Shown: positions 16,542-26,317 of the stretch, piece by piece
How positions within the stretch are numbered: position 1 is the stretch's first letter
How the letters are laid out: every line of letters starts with the position of its first letter
NCBI RefSeq assembly: GCF_004799345.1
Contig: NZ_SSMC01000001.1
Span: 1,054,001-1,118,000, forward strand
Length of the DNA: 64,000 nucleotides
Source: Robertkochia marina
GTDB taxonomy: Bacteria; Bacteroidota; Bacteroidia; Flavobacteriales; Flavobacteriaceae
Direction of reading: 5' to 3'
Notes under the pieces: model-generated
Seen by the model: only the letters and a program-made list of their open reading frames with translations
Told to the model about the DNA's origin: nothing
Databases searched by the model: none
Position numbers and translations under genes: made by a program

Positions 16542-19500
16542 TTGCTTAACCAACTTAAAAAAGCTGTATTCACAATTCTCTGTGTTTTTGTAGGTGTGCT
16601 GTCTTACGCTCAGGAGACAGATCCACAGCCGCAAGACTCGGTACAGACCGGGGTATCGCTTGGAAAGATTAAGCTGAAAAACCCGGCTGACATCATCAGT
16701 AAATACACCTATGACCCTGCTCTTGACAGGTATATCTATACGGAAAAAGTAGGGGCTTTTGATACCAGGTACCCTTTGATCCTCACTCCCGACCAATACA
16801 GGGAACTGATATTAAAGCAGGAGATGCGATCTTATTTTCATGAAAAGATCGATGCTGTTACGGGCAGGTCAGGCGATGAAGAGGGGCAGAAAAATCTACT
16901 GCCCTCGTTTTATGTGAATTCCGATTTCTTTCAAAGTGTCTTCGGAGGTAATACCATAGAAGTAATACCCCAGGGGTCTGTGGCAATGGATCTCGGATTG
17001 CGATATCAGAAAAATGACAACCCGGCCTTATCGCCACGAAACAGAAGTAATTTTTCGTTTGACTTTGATCAGCGTATTTCGCTGAGTCTGTTAGGGAAAA
17101 TCGGTACACGGCTGAATATTAATGCCCAGTACGATACTGAAGCTACCTTCGATTTTCAGAATCTCATAAAGATGGAGTACACCCCCACTGAAGATGAGAT
17201 ACTTCAAAAAATAGAGATCGGTAATGTGTCTATGCCCATTAACAGCTCCCTGATTAAAGGGGCTCAAAGCCTCTTCGGGGTTAAGACACAGCTGCAGTTC
17301 GGAAATACAACGGTAACCGGCGTTTTCTCAGAGCAACGATCACAAAGCAGAAATATAACCGCCCAGGGAGGGGGTACCATAAATGAGTTCGAAATTCTTG
17401 CCCTTGATTATGACGAAGACAGGCACTTTTTCCTGTCTCAGTTTTTTAGGGATCAATATGACACGGCTCTAGAGAATTATCCCTTTATCAGAAGCCAGGT
17501 GCAGATTACCCGAATTGAGGTTTGGGTAACCAACAGGATCCAACGTACCGAAAATGTAAGAAATGTTGTTGCAGTACAAGATCTTGGGGAGCCTACACCT
17601 GAAAATACAAGGATCAATGCAAATGCTCCGGCTGGCTTTTTTGCACTGGGTAATAATCTGCCAAGGAATGATGCCAATGCCTATAACCCTTTAAATATGG
17701 GAGGAGCGGGCTCTGCGCTTAACGACAATATCAGAGATATTGCCACGGTACAGCAAGGGTTCAATACCGGGGCCTATATGACCAACCAGGGCTTTGATTA
17801 CGCTATTCTTGAGAATGCCAGGAAATTGCAGGAGGGTCGGGATTTTAAATTGGATACACAGCTTGGATATATTTCCCTTACACAGAAGCTCAGTAATGAT
17901 GAGGTTTTGGCAGTAGCCTATCAATATACCTATAACGGAGAGGTCTACCAGGTGGGTGAATTTGCCAATGATGGGGTAAATGCCACCACCTTCGAATCTA
18001 CCAATGGGATCGTTTCCGCAGTAAATCCGCAGGCATTGGTGCTGAAGATGTTAAAAAGTAACATAACCAATGTGAACGATCCGGTTTGGGACCTGATGAT
18101 GAAGAATATCTATGCCACCGGAGCCTACCAGTTATTACAGGAAGATTTTCGTATGAACCTGCTTTATGTAGACCCCAGTCCGGTAAATTATATTTCTCCT
18201 GTTGATGAGACTACCTGGCCCCAGGGCCTTGAAGAGCGGATCTTACTGGATGTGTTTAACCTGGATCGACTTAATATTTACAATGACCCACAGAATGGTG
18301 GAGATGGTTTCTTTGATTTTCTGCCGGGGATTACGGTAGATACCCAGAACGGACGTATTATTTTCACTAAGGTGGAACCTTTTGGAGAGTACTTGTACGA
18401 TCTTTTGGGAGATGGAGCTAATTACGATGATCCTAATTTTACCCCAAACAACCCCAACCAGGAGCGTTATGTGTTTCGGGACCTTTATAAGCTGACTAAG
18501 GCGGCAGCGCTTGAAGAAGCAGACAAGAACAAGTTCATGCTTAAGGGACGCTATAAGGCAGAGAGTTCCGGCGGAATTCCCATTGGGGCCTTTAATGTAC
18601 CCCGCGGCTCGGTACAGGTTCGGGCAGGTGGAAGATTGCTGCAGGAAGGGATTGATTACACTGTAAATTACCAGGCCGGTACGGTGCAGATACTTGATGA
18701 GGGGTTAAGGGCTTCCAACGTTCCAATAGAGGTTTCTGTTGAAAATAATGCGGTCTTCGGTCAGCAGACCAGGCGATTCTCAGGGTTGAACATCGAGCAT
18801 CGCTTTGGTAAGAAGTTAACTCTTGGAGGTACCTTACTTAATTTAAACGAAAGACCTCTCACCCAAAAAGCCAATTTCGGGGTAGAGCCGGTAAACAATA
18901 CCATTGTTGGGGTAAATCTCAATTATTCCACAGAAATGCCATTCATGACCAGGTTGGTCAATAAGCTTCCGAATATTGATACGGATGCTCCTTCCAATAT
19001 TTCTGTGCGTAGTGATTTTGCATACCTGTTGCCGGGATCTCCTAAAAATGCCGATTTTAATGGGGAAACAACTTCTTACCTCGACGATTTTGAAGGAGCC
19101 CAGGCTTTTATAGATATTCGATCGGCCCTGGCCTGGTCGCTGGCCAGTGCGCCCTTGGGGTATGGGGGTGAATTGGAAAATAATAACCTGGCTTCGGGAG
19201 GTCAGCGCGCTAAGATGTCGTGGTATACCATTGACCCTATCTTTTACAGTTCGCAGCGTCCCGATGGAGTAACCAATGCAGATCTTTCTGATAACAGGAC
19301 CCGAAGGATCTTTATAGATGAGATCTTTCCGCAGCAGGATGTTGCCCAGGGACAAACCCTGGTGCAGCCTACCCTTGATGTGGTGTATTATCCGGATACT
19401 AAGGGGCCTTATAATGCCAATAACTCGTTTGATGCTTTGAGTGCCGATCAAAGATGGGGTGGTATTATGCGTTCAGTAAGCAGTACCAACTTTGAGCAGG

Positions 19501-22500
19501 CCAATGTGGAGTACATTCAGTTTTGGCTTTTAGATCCATATTATCAGGATGGAGTACAGCCGGGTCAGGGAGGTGAGCTCGTCTTTAATCTTGGTAATAT
19601 CAATGAAGATATCCTGAAAGACGGTCGAAAGCAATATGAGAACGGGTTGCCTGTAACCGATAACCCTGCCCTGGTAAACACCACCAGTTTTGGTAAGGTG
19701 CCGGCTTCTCAGTCGTTGGTTTACGCCTTTGATGCAGATACGGCCAACCGAAGTATACAGGATGCTGGTTTTGACGGATTGCTGGATGATGAAGAGGCGG
19801 TGATCTATGGGAATAACGGACCTGATCCGGCCCTTGATAATTACGAGTTTTACCTGAGTCGTAGTGGAGGTATTCAGGAAAGATATTTCAATTACAATAA
19901 CCCCCAGGGGAACTCTCCGGTAAATGTTGATAATACCAGCAGAGGAGCCACGACCCTTCCTGATGTGGAGGATATAAATCGCGACCTTACCATGAATACG
20001 GTAGATAGCTATTTTCAATACAGAATACCTATCACGCCTAATATTCAACGTACCGACGACTATGTATCCGATATCAGGGAAGTAGATATTCAGACTCCCG
20101 ATAATCAGCAATACCGTGTACGATGGATCCAGTTTAAAGTTCCGATTGACGATTTTGATGAAGCTATAGGGGGCATTACCGACATCCGTTCAATCAGTTA
20201 TATGAGAATGTTTCTTACAGGATTTGCTGAACCGGTAACCTTGAGGTTTGGTACCCTCGACCTGGTTCGTGGAGACTGGCGAAACTTTACCCGCAGCTTC
20301 CAGGAAGAAACTGATCCGAACCCGGAAGATGACGGCACCTTTGTAGATGTGAATACAGTAAACATTCTTGAGAACGAGCAGCGTACCCCGATACCTTACC
20401 GCTTACCTCCCGGAGTTTTTCGCGAGCAGTTAAATAACAACAATACCATTGTAAGGCAGAATGAGCAATCGCTCTCGTTTGCAGTTTGCGACCTGGAACC
20501 TACCGATTCCAGAGGGGTGTTTAAAAATGTGAACATAGACATTCGTCAATATAAAAGATTGAAGATGTTCATGCACGCTGAAGCCTTTAATAACGTCTCT
20601 CTCCGGGATAGAGAGCTGGTTGGCTTTTTGCGTTTTGGTACCGATTTCAGTGAAAACTATTACCAGGTAGAAGTGCCCTTAAGAGTTACCCCGCCGGGGA
20701 CTTCAGATCCTGCCGGGATCTGGCCTGAAGAAAACAGTATCGACCTGTTGATGTCGGTGCTTTCTGATGTGAAATCACAGGCTATTGCCTCAGGGAGTCT
20801 GCAGCAGCTTACCTTTTACGATGAACAGGGAAATCCGGTTCCTGAATTCGCGCCGCGACAAATAGGGGAGCAGCGTATCGGGATCAAGGGGAATCCGAGT
20901 ATTGGAAATATAAGGGCTGTTATGGTAGGGGTAAAGAACCCAAGCCAAACCCTGGGTGATGATGTTTGCGGTGAGGTGTGGTTTAACGAATTACGACTTG
21001 CTGAGTTAGATAATGAGGGAGGCTGGGCGGCCATTACTACCATTGATGCCAATCTGGCCGATTTTGCCAATATCTCTGCTACCGGAAGTATGAGCACCTC
21101 CGGTTTTGGAGCCCTTGATCAGTTGCCAAACGACAGGGCGCGCGAAGATGTGCAACAGTACAACCTGAATACCAATGTGAATCTCGGTCAGTTGTTGCCA
21201 AAAAATTGGGGTATCCAGGTGCCGTTGAATTACAGTGTGTCTGAGGCTTTGATCACTCCTGAATTTGATCCGCTCTACCAGGACCTTAAGCTGGACGACC
21301 GTATTGCGGCCGCCGCAACGCCTCAGGAAGCACAGATCATTGAAGAACAGGCCCAGGACTATACCAAAAGAAAAAGTATCAACCTGATCGGGGTTCGTAA
21401 GGCCAGGGGTGAGGAGCAGCGCGCTGATTTCTTTGATATAGAGAACTTCACCTTTAATTATGCCTATAATCAAACTGATCACAGGGACTTCGAAATTGAA
21501 AATTTCCGCGATCAGAATGTAAAGACCGGCGTATTGTACAGTTATAATTTTGAGCCCGCTGAAGTAGTACCTTTTAAAAATGCCGACTCCATTTTGAAGG
21601 GAGCTTACTGGCAATGGCTTAAAGATTTCAATTTTAATTTACTGCCAACAAGTATCTCTGCCAATACGGGATATACCAGGACCTTTAACCGTCAGAGTTT
21701 CCGACAGGTGCTCGGTTTTGGTGGTGGGGCAGACCTTTTAGGGCTTCCCGAGCTTCAACAGCGAAACTATCTTTATGATTGGCAGTTTGCCCTTAATTAC
21801 AATCTCTCAAGATCATTGCAGCTGAATTTTACGGCTTCTAATAATAATATCGTACGAAATTATTTTACCCAGGATACTAATGGAGATCGTATAGTAGACC
21901 CTGCGCTTGGGCTCTGGGATGATTTTTGGAATACAGGTGATCCTAACCGAAGAAATCAGCAGCTGCAACTTAATTATACGCTGCCATTTAATAAGATTCC
22001 GCTCCTTAATTTTATTGATGCGACCTACTCTTATACCGGTGATTTTAATTGGCAAAGAGGAAGTGATGTCTTAAACCAGGTTGCCGGAGAAGATCTGAAT
22101 ACGGTCCAGAATGCAAGCACCCATGATATTAATGCAGCCTTAGGGATGGACAGGCTTTATTCTTACCTGGGGCTGGTGCAGAAAGACGGCAGTGGTACCT
22201 CGGCCCGTAGACAGGGCAGGAGTGCTATTCCTGATCAGGACGGGGGAAGAGATGAACGAGGGCCCGTGAATGTGAACAAGAAATATGGTTTCAGGAACAC
22301 TGTTGTTGGATTGGTGACTATGCTGAAACGGATCAATATGACCTATACCAATAACCGCGGTAAATTACTTCCCGGGTATACCCAGTCTATCGGGTTTCTG
22401 GGAACCTTGCGGCCATCTCCGGGATTCGTTTTCGGAAGCCAGGCAGAGGTGCGGTATGAAGCCGCCAGGAAGGGATGGTTAACAACCTTCCCCGAATTCA

Positions 22501-23630
22501 ACCAGCAGTATACTCAAAGCGAGAGAGAGCAGTTAAATGTGACTGCTAATCTTGAACCCTTACCGGAGTTGACCATAGATCTCGTGGCCGACAGGACTTT
22601 TTCTGAGAACTACTCAGAGAATTACAATGTTACTGATCTTGACGGAGATGGGTTGCTGGATTATAATCCTTTGATCCAAAACAGGTTTGGAGACTTTTCT
22701 ATTTCAGGGATCATGCTGAAGACCTCCTTCTCTTCACAATCTCAGGATAATTCAGACTTGTTTAATGAGTTTAGTGCAAATCGCCTGTTGATCGCTCAGC
22801 GCCTGGCCGGGCAGCCTGCCGATCCGAATGCTACAGAATTCCCTGCCGGGTATGGCCCTACCAATCAGTCTGTTTTACTGCCTGCTTTTGTGGCGGCCTA
22901 TACAGGGCAGGATGCGAATGATGTTGCACTGAAGGCTTTTAGAGATGTGCCACTGCCCAACTGGACCATGAAATATACCGGTTTGATGAGAATGGGCTGG
23001 TTCAGAGAGAAGTTCAGAAGATTTTCCCTGACCCATGCTTACAGGTCCAGTTACAGTATTAATGGATTCAGAGCCAACCTGGATTATGAGGATGGTACCG
23101 GCTTTGATCAGGCGGGGAATTTTAAGAATGAGATCTTGTATACCAATGCTACCCTGATCGAGATGTTTAACCCACTTGTAAGGGTTGATTTTGAGATGAA
23201 GAACTCGGTCAGTATTCAGGCGGAGTTAAGAAAAGATCGGGCCCTGGCTCTTAGTTTTGATAATAACCTGCTAACCGAACAGTGGGGAGATGAGTATGTT
23301 GTTGGCTTGGGGTATCGTTTTTCAGACGTGAGACTGCCCACCAATATTGGAGGCAGACAAACCATCTTAAGAGGAGATATTAATCTGAAAGCAGACCTTT
23401 CATTGAGGGATAACGTAACCGTGATCAGAAACCTTGATATCAATACCAATCAGGTAACAGCCGGACAGAATATCTGGGCCCTGAAGTTTACGGCCGATTA
23501 TGCCTTGACCAAAAGTCTGAATGTATTGTTCTTTTACGATCATACCTTCTCACAATTTAAAGTGTCTACAGCTTTTCCTCAGACTACCATACGCTCAGGG
23601 TTTACCCTGCGTTACAATTTTGGAAATTAA
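16542..23630 (+). CDS. sprA: SprA/Sov, outer-membrane translocon of the type IX secretion system (TTG start)
   Basis: The giant outer-membrane beta-barrel through which type IX secretion substrates and gliding adhesins leave the cell. At 2362 residues it is close to the size of Flavobacterium johnsoniae SprA. Signal peptide: MLNQLKKAVFTILCVFVGVL then SYAQ. Family blocks include GKIKLKNPADIISKYTYDP, DFQNLIKMEYTPTEDEILQ and EIGNVSMPINSSLIKGAQS. It ends in an aromatic beta strand (SGFTLRYNFGN) as barrels do. No ATG or GTG lies in frame between the ruvA stop (16506-16508) and this signal peptide, so TTG at 16542 is the likely start. Translation may be coupled to ruvA. A PorP/SprF partner lies at 43254. 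Confidence 0.96.
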   Translation: MLNQLKKAVFTILCVFVGVLSYAQETDPQPQDSVQTGVSLGKIKLKNPADIISKYTYDPALDRYIYTEKVGAFDTRYPLILTPDQYRELILKQEMRSYFHEKIDAVTGRSGDEEGQKNLLPSFYVNSDFFQSVFGGNTIEVIPQGSVAMDLGLRYQKNDNPALSPRNRSNFSFDFDQRISLSLLGKIGTRLNINAQYDTEATFDFQNLIKMEYTPTEDEILQKIEIGNVSMPINSSLIKGAQSLFGVKTQLQFGNTTVTGVFSEQRSQSRNITAQGGGTINEFEILALDYDEDRHFFLSQFFRDQYDTALENYPFIRSQVQITRIEVWVTNRIQRTENVRNVVAVQDLGEPTPENTRINANAPAGFFALGNNLPRNDANAYNPLNMGGAGSALNDNIRDIATVQQGFNTGAYMTNQGFDYAILENARKLQEGRDFKLDTQLGYISLTQKLSNDEVLAVAYQYTYNGEVYQVGEFANDGVNATTFESTNGIVSAVNPQALVLKMLKSNITNVNDPVWDLMMKNIYATGAYQLLQEDFRMNLLYVDPSPVNYISPVDETTWPQGLEERILLDVFNLDRLNIYNDPQNGGDGFFDFLPGITVDTQNGRIIFTKVEPFGEYLYDLLGDGANYDDPNFTPNNPNQERYVFRDLYKLTKAAALEEADKNKFMLKGRYKAESSGGIPIGAFNVPRGSVQVRAGGRLLQEGIDYTVNYQAGTVQILDEGLRASNVPIEVSVENNAVFGQQTRRFSGLNIEHRFGKKLTLGGTLLNLNERPLTQKANFGVEPVNNTIVGVNLNYSTEMPFMTRLVNKLPNIDTDAPSNISVRSDFAYLLPGSPKNADFNGETTSYLDDFEGAQAFIDIRSALAWSLASAPLGYGGELENNNLASGGQRAKMSWYTIDPIFYSSQRPDGVTNADLSDNRTRRIFIDEIFPQQDVAQGQTLVQPTLDVVYYPDTKGPYNANNSFDALSADQRWGGIMRSVSSTNFEQANVEYIQFWLLDPYYQDGVQPGQGGELVFNLGNINEDILKDGRKQYENGLPVTDNPALVNTTSFGKVPASQSLVYAFDADTANRSIQDAGFDGLLDDEEAVIYGNNGPDPALDNYEFYLSRSGGIQERYFNYNNPQGNSPVNVDNTSRGATTLPDVEDINRDLTMNTVDSYFQYRIPITPNIQRTDDYVSDIREVDIQTPDNQQYRVRWIQFKVPIDDFDEAIGGITDIRSISYMRMFLTGFAEPVTLRFGTLDLVRGDWRNFTRSFQEETDPNPEDDGTFVDVNTVNILENEQRTPIPYRLPPGVFREQLNNNNTIVRQNEQSLSFAVCDLEPTDSRGVFKNVNIDIRQYKRLKMFMHAEAFNNVSLRDRELVGFLRFGTDFSENYYQVEVPLRVTPPGTSDPAGIWPEENSIDLLMSVLSDVKSQAIASGSLQQLTFYDEQGNPVPEFAPRQIGEQRIGIKGNPSIGNIRAVMVGVKNPSQTLGDDVCGEVWFNELRLAELDNEGGWAAITTIDANLADFANISATGSMSTSGFGALDQLPNDRAREDVQQYNLNTNVNLGQLLPKNWGIQVPLNYSVSEALITPEFDPLYQDLKLDDRIAAAATPQEAQIIEEQAQDYTKRKSINLIGVRKARGEEQRADFFDIENFTFNYAYNQTDHRDFEIENFRDQNVKTGVLYSYNFEPAEVVPFKNADSILKGAYWQWLKDFNFNLLPTSISANTGYTRTFNRQSFRQVLGFGGGADLLGLPELQQRNYLYDWQFALNYNLSRSLQLNFTASNNNIVRNYFTQDTNGDRIVDPALGLWDDFWNTGDPNRRNQQLQLNYTLPFNKIPLLNFIDATYSYTGDFNWQRGSDVLNQVAGEDLNTVQNASTHDINAALGMDRLYSYLGLVQKDGSGTSARRQGRSAIPDQDGGRDERGPVNVNKKYGFRNTVVGLVTMLKRINMTYTNNRGKLLPGYTQSIGFLGTLRPSPGFVFGSQAEVRYEAARKGWLTTFPEFNQQYTQSEREQLNVTANLEPLPELTIDLVADRTFSENYSENYNVTDLDGDGLLDYNPLIQNRFGDFSISGIMLKTSFSSQSQDNSDLFNEFSANRLLIAQRLAGQPADPNATEFPAGYGPTNQSVLLPAFVAAYTGQDANDVALKAFRDVPLPNWTMKYTGLMRMGWFREKFRRFSLTHAYRSSYSINGFRANLDYEDGTGFDQAGNFKNEILYTNATLIEMFNPLVRVDFEMKNSVSIQAELRKDRALALSFDNNLLTEQWGDEYVVGLGYRFSDVRLPTNIGGRQTILRGDINLKADLSLRDNVTVIRNLDINTNQVTAGQNIWALKFTADYALTKSLNVLFFYDHTFSQFKVSTAFPQTTIRSGFTLRYNFGN

Positions 23631-23641
23631 CTCCGGAGGCC

Positions 23642-23673
23642 TTTGAATGGAAGGTTAGAATGAATTACATTTG
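23642..23673 (+). promoter_or_regulatory. Promoter of gcvH
   Basis: TTTG at 23642-23645, 20-base spacer, TACATTTG at 23666-23673. Predicted start of transcription is near 23680. Confidence 0.7.
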
Positions 23674-23701
23674 TGCTTCTGAATATTAAATCACTATAAT
23701 T

Positions 23702-24082
23702 ATGAACATTCCGTCGGAATTGAAGTATACCAAAGATCACGAGTGGGTAAAGATCGAAGGTGATATTGCCACTGTTGGTATTACAGATTTTGCCCAGGGT
23801 GAGCTGGGAGATATCGTTTATGTTGAAGTAGAGACTGTAGATGAAGAGCTTGAGCGGGAAGAGGTCTTTGGAACCGTAGAGGCTGTTAAAACTGTTTCTG
23901 ATCTGTTCTTGCCGGTTTCCGGAGAGATCATTGAATTCAACGAAGCGCTTGAGGAAGAGCCTGAAATGGTAAACTCAGACCCTTATGGTGAAGGATGGAT
24001 GATCAAGATTAAAATGACCGATACTTCCGAGGTGGAAGATCTGATGAGTAGTGATGATTATAAACAACTCGTGGGTGCTTAA
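23702..24082 (+). CDS. gcvH: Glycine cleavage system H protein
   Basis: A 126-residue lipoyl carrier that shuttles the aminomethyl group between the P, T and L proteins of the glycine cleavage system. The lipoylated Lys63 sits in the standard site ([20 protein letters not shown]). N-terminus [20 protein letters not shown] and the [12 protein letters not shown] near the end are typical. No other gcv genes are nearby. Its 3' end overlaps the start of the VanZ-like gene. It has its own promoter. Confidence 0.97.
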   Translation: MNIPSELKYTKDHEWVKIEGDIATVGITDFAQGELGDIVYVEVETVDEELEREEVFGTVEAVKTVSDLFLPVSGEIIEFNEALEEEPEMVNSDPYGEGWMIKIKMTDTSEVEDLMSSDDYKQLVGA

Positions 24083-24461
24083 AAGACTGAAGTTTCTTTT
24101 AGCAGCTTCCCTGTGGCTTCTTTCTGTAGCCGTAGCGAGCCTGATATCTGCTAATTATCTTCCGGATGTTGAGGTTGATGTGACCTATTTAGATAAATTG
24201 GTGCACGCTGCGTTTTACATGGTTGCCACTTTTTTGCTTTATTTGCATTTTCGAAACAGCCAACAACCCCGAATCTTATTAAAGATCGCCATGTTTTGTT
24301 TTGGGTATGGAATGATTATTGAGGTGTTGCAATACGCCCTTCCGTACAACAGAGGTTTTGAATGGGCAGACATGATGGCGAATGGTTTCGGAATCCTTTT
24401 AGCTATTATGCTGATAAAGTTTGTTTTAAGCCCTGCGGGTCAGGGAAAGGGTAAATTTTAG
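24054..24461 (+). CDS. VanZ-like membrane protein
   Basis: A small inner-membrane protein of the VanZ-like family with about four helices. Conserved bits: [17 protein letters not shown], then [30 protein letters not shown]. Function in Bacteroidota is unknown; the Enterococcus relative affects teicoplanin resistance. The start is uncertain: GTG 24051, ATG 24054 and GTG 24075 are all in frame. All three overlap gcvH, whose stop is at 24080-24082, so translation is probably coupled. The likely membrane start ([13 protein letters not shown]) would suit 24075 best. This gcvH-vanZ-tonB order recurs in related genomes. Confidence 0.8.
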   Translation: MIINNSWVLKRLKFLLAASLWLLSVAVASLISANYLPDVEVDVTYLDKLVHAAFYMVATFLLYLHFRNSQQPRILLKIAMFCFGYGMIIEVLQYALPYNRGFEWADMMANGFGILLAIMLIKFVLSPAGQGKGKF

Positions 24462-24515
24462 TTGCAATTAATGTGAATAAATAATTAAATTAGCGAACAT
24501 AAACATCTATAACCT

Positions 24516-25226
24516 ATGGAACCGAAAAAGAATCCCAAAGCGGATCTGACGAGAAATAGTGGACTCTACTTCGCGATTGGACTGGCATTAGTGCTGTTCA
24601 TAACGTGGCAGGCCATTGACTGGAAGACTTATGAAAAGCAAGAAAACTTCGAATACACGATGGAAGTTGAGGAGCTTTTAGACGAAGAAGTGCCAATTAC
24701 AGAACAGTTAAATACGCCACCACCACCACCACCACCGGCAGCTCCCGAGGTGATCGAGGTTGTAGAAGATGAGGAAGAGGTTGAAGAGACTATTATCGAG
24801 TCTACTGAAACTGACCAGGAAGAAGAGATCGTTGAGGTAGAAGAGATCGAAGAAGTTGAAGAAGAGGTTGCTGTAGATGTACCGTTTACAGTAATTGAAG
24901 ATAAGCCTATGTTCCCTGCTTGTAAGGGAGTGCCAAAGGCTCAGCAGTTTGCTTGTTTCAAAGAGAATCTTGATAAGCACGTGCGTAAAACCTTCAAATA
25001 TCCTGAGATCGCTCAGGAAATGGGAATTCAGGGAAGAGTATATGTGAACTTCCGTATTAACAAAGATGGTACGATTACTATTCTTAATACCCGTGCTCCC
25101 GATAAGTCTCTTGATGAGGAAGCAAGACGTATTATCAATAAGCTGCCAAAGCTTATTCCTGGTAAGCAGCGAGGAAATCCAACTCCTGTAACCTTTGCTT
25201 ATCCTATCGTGTTCAAACTGAACTAA
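24516..25226 (+). CDS. TonB-type energy transducer
   Basis: A 236-residue inner-membrane protein that passes proton-motive force to outer-membrane TonB-dependent receptors. One N-terminal helix (about 17-33), a short poly-Pro run (PPPPPPPAAP) and a very acidic linker rich in Glu and Val (about 85-125) replace the usual Pro/Lys spacer. The C-terminal TonB domain (KYPEIAQEMGIQGRVYVNFR, then ARRIINKLPKLIPGKQRG) is intact. A pair of Cys residues (PACKGV, FACFKEN) flank the start of that domain, as in many Bacteroidota TonBs. No exbB/exbD nearby. Terminator follows. Confidence 0.9.
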   Translation: MEPKKNPKADLTRNSGLYFAIGLALVLFITWQAIDWKTYEKQENFEYTMEVEELLDEEVPITEQLNTPPPPPPPAAPEVIEVVEDEEEVEETIIESTETDQEEEIVEVEEIEEVEEEVAVDVPFTVIEDKPMFPACKGVPKAQQFACFKENLDKHVRKTFKYPEIAQEMGIQGRVYVNFRINKDGTITILNTRAPDKSLDEEARRIINKLPKLIPGKQRGNPTPVTFAYPIVFKLN

Positions 25227-25250
25227 ACGAATAAGATGTATAAATATTGA

Positions 25251-25279
25251 AGCCCGGATGAAAGTCCGGGCTTTTTTTG
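25251..25279 (+). terminator. Rho-independent terminator after the tonB-type gene
   Basis: AGCCCGGA (25251-25258) pairs with TCCGGGCT (25265-25272) around a six-base loop, followed by a T run. Confidence 0.92.
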
Positions 25280-25357
25280 TTGCTAAGAACCTTTTGCTCA
25301 TTACATGAATTGGCTTTTTACCGCTGCGGGTGCGGTCCTGATAAAACTGTTAAACCA

Positions 25358-25388
25358 TTGCATAGGAAGCTTTTGTGAGTTATCTTTG
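25358..25388 (+). promoter_or_regulatory. Promoter of the cytochrome oxidase cluster
   Basis: TTG at 25358-25360, 20-base spacer, TATCTTTG at 25381-25388. It precedes the heme O synthase gene by 22 bases. Confidence 0.65.
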
Positions 25389-25410
25389 CACCCCATTTTA
25401 CAGATAATAC

Positions 25411-26313
25411 ATGAAGACCGCAATTAATACCGCAGTAAAGACCAGGACATTGCCTCTGGCGATTGCTGATTTCAAGCAAATTACCAAGGCCGGACTGGCC
25501 TTCAGCGTGGTATTTTCTTCTATTGCCGGTTACCTGTTGGGTGCAGATCAAATAGATCTTACAGTCTTACTGCTGCTCTCTGTTGGGGGCTATTTTATGG
25601 TAGGTGCTTCAAACGCCTTTAACCAGGTTATTGAAAAAGATCTGGACGCTTTGATGAAACGTACCAGAAAACGCCCGGTGCCTTCAGGCAGGATGTCGGT
25701 GCCTACAGCCTTAACCATTGCAAGTGTGTTTACTGTTCTCGGTGTGGTAACCCTTTATGTGGTAAACCCTAAGACGGCTATGTTCGGGGCCATCTCTATT
25801 TTTATGTATGTGTGTATGTATACACCCTTAAAGACTCGTACGCCACTGGCGGTTTTTGTAGGGGCCTTTCCGGGTGCAATTCCGTTCATGCTTGGGTGGG
25901 TGGCAGCTACCAATGACTTTGGAATAGAGCCGGGAACCTTGTTTATGATACAGTTCTTTTGGCAGTTTCCTCATTTTTGGGCAATCGGTTGGATGCTTGA
26001 TGATGATTATAAGCGTGCAGGATTTAAAATGCTGCCAACAGATAAAAAAGATACAGCAACCATCATTCAGATCATTATGTATACTTTCTGGATGATCCTG
26101 GCTTCAGTATTTCCGGTAACCGGGCTTACAGGGACGTTAACCCTTAGTGTGCCTGCGGCGGTGATCGTATTCATACTGGGGCTTGGGATGTTGCTTTTTG
26201 CCTTTAAACTTTACAATAACAGAAGTAATCGGTCTGCAAGACAACTTATGCTTGCCAGTGTGAGTTATATCACCCTGATGCAGATCGTTTATGTAGTAGA
26301 TAAATTTTTATAG
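25411..26313 (+). CDS. ctaB: Protoheme IX farnesyltransferase (heme O synthase)
   Basis: An integral membrane prenyltransferase that makes heme O from heme B and farnesyl diphosphate, for heme-copper oxidases. 300 residues, several helices of the UbiA fold. The two Asp-rich motifs are clear: NAFNQVIEKDLDALMKRTRKR and LDDDYKRAGFKMLP. It opens a cluster of oxidase subunit and assembly genes spaced by a few bases; the next start is 4 bases after its stop. ctaA (heme A synthase) is not in the window. Confidence 0.95.
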   Translation: MKTAINTAVKTRTLPLAIADFKQITKAGLAFSVVFSSIAGYLLGADQIDLTVLLLLSVGGYFMVGASNAFNQVIEKDLDALMKRTRKRPVPSGRMSVPTALTIASVFTVLGVVTLYVVNPKTAMFGAISIFMYVCMYTPLKTRTPLAVFVGAFPGAIPFMLGWVAATNDFGIEPGTLFMIQFFWQFPHFWAIGWMLDDDYKRAGFKMLPTDKKDTATIIQIIMYTFWMILASVFPVTGLTGTLTLSVPAAVIVFILGLGMLLFAFKLYNNRSNRSARQLMLASVSYITLMQIVYVVDKFL

Positions 26314-26317
26314 ATCT

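Noticed and set aside
19530-20111. 193-codon minus-strand ORF within sprA
   Set aside because: It lies wholly inside the SprA coding region, and has a low-complexity Ile/Arg composition typical of reversed codons.
24708-25301. 197-codon ORF on the minus strand opposite the tonB-type gene
   Set aside because: It is an antisense shadow; its Trp run comes from the Pro run of TonB, and the plus frame has clear TonB homology.
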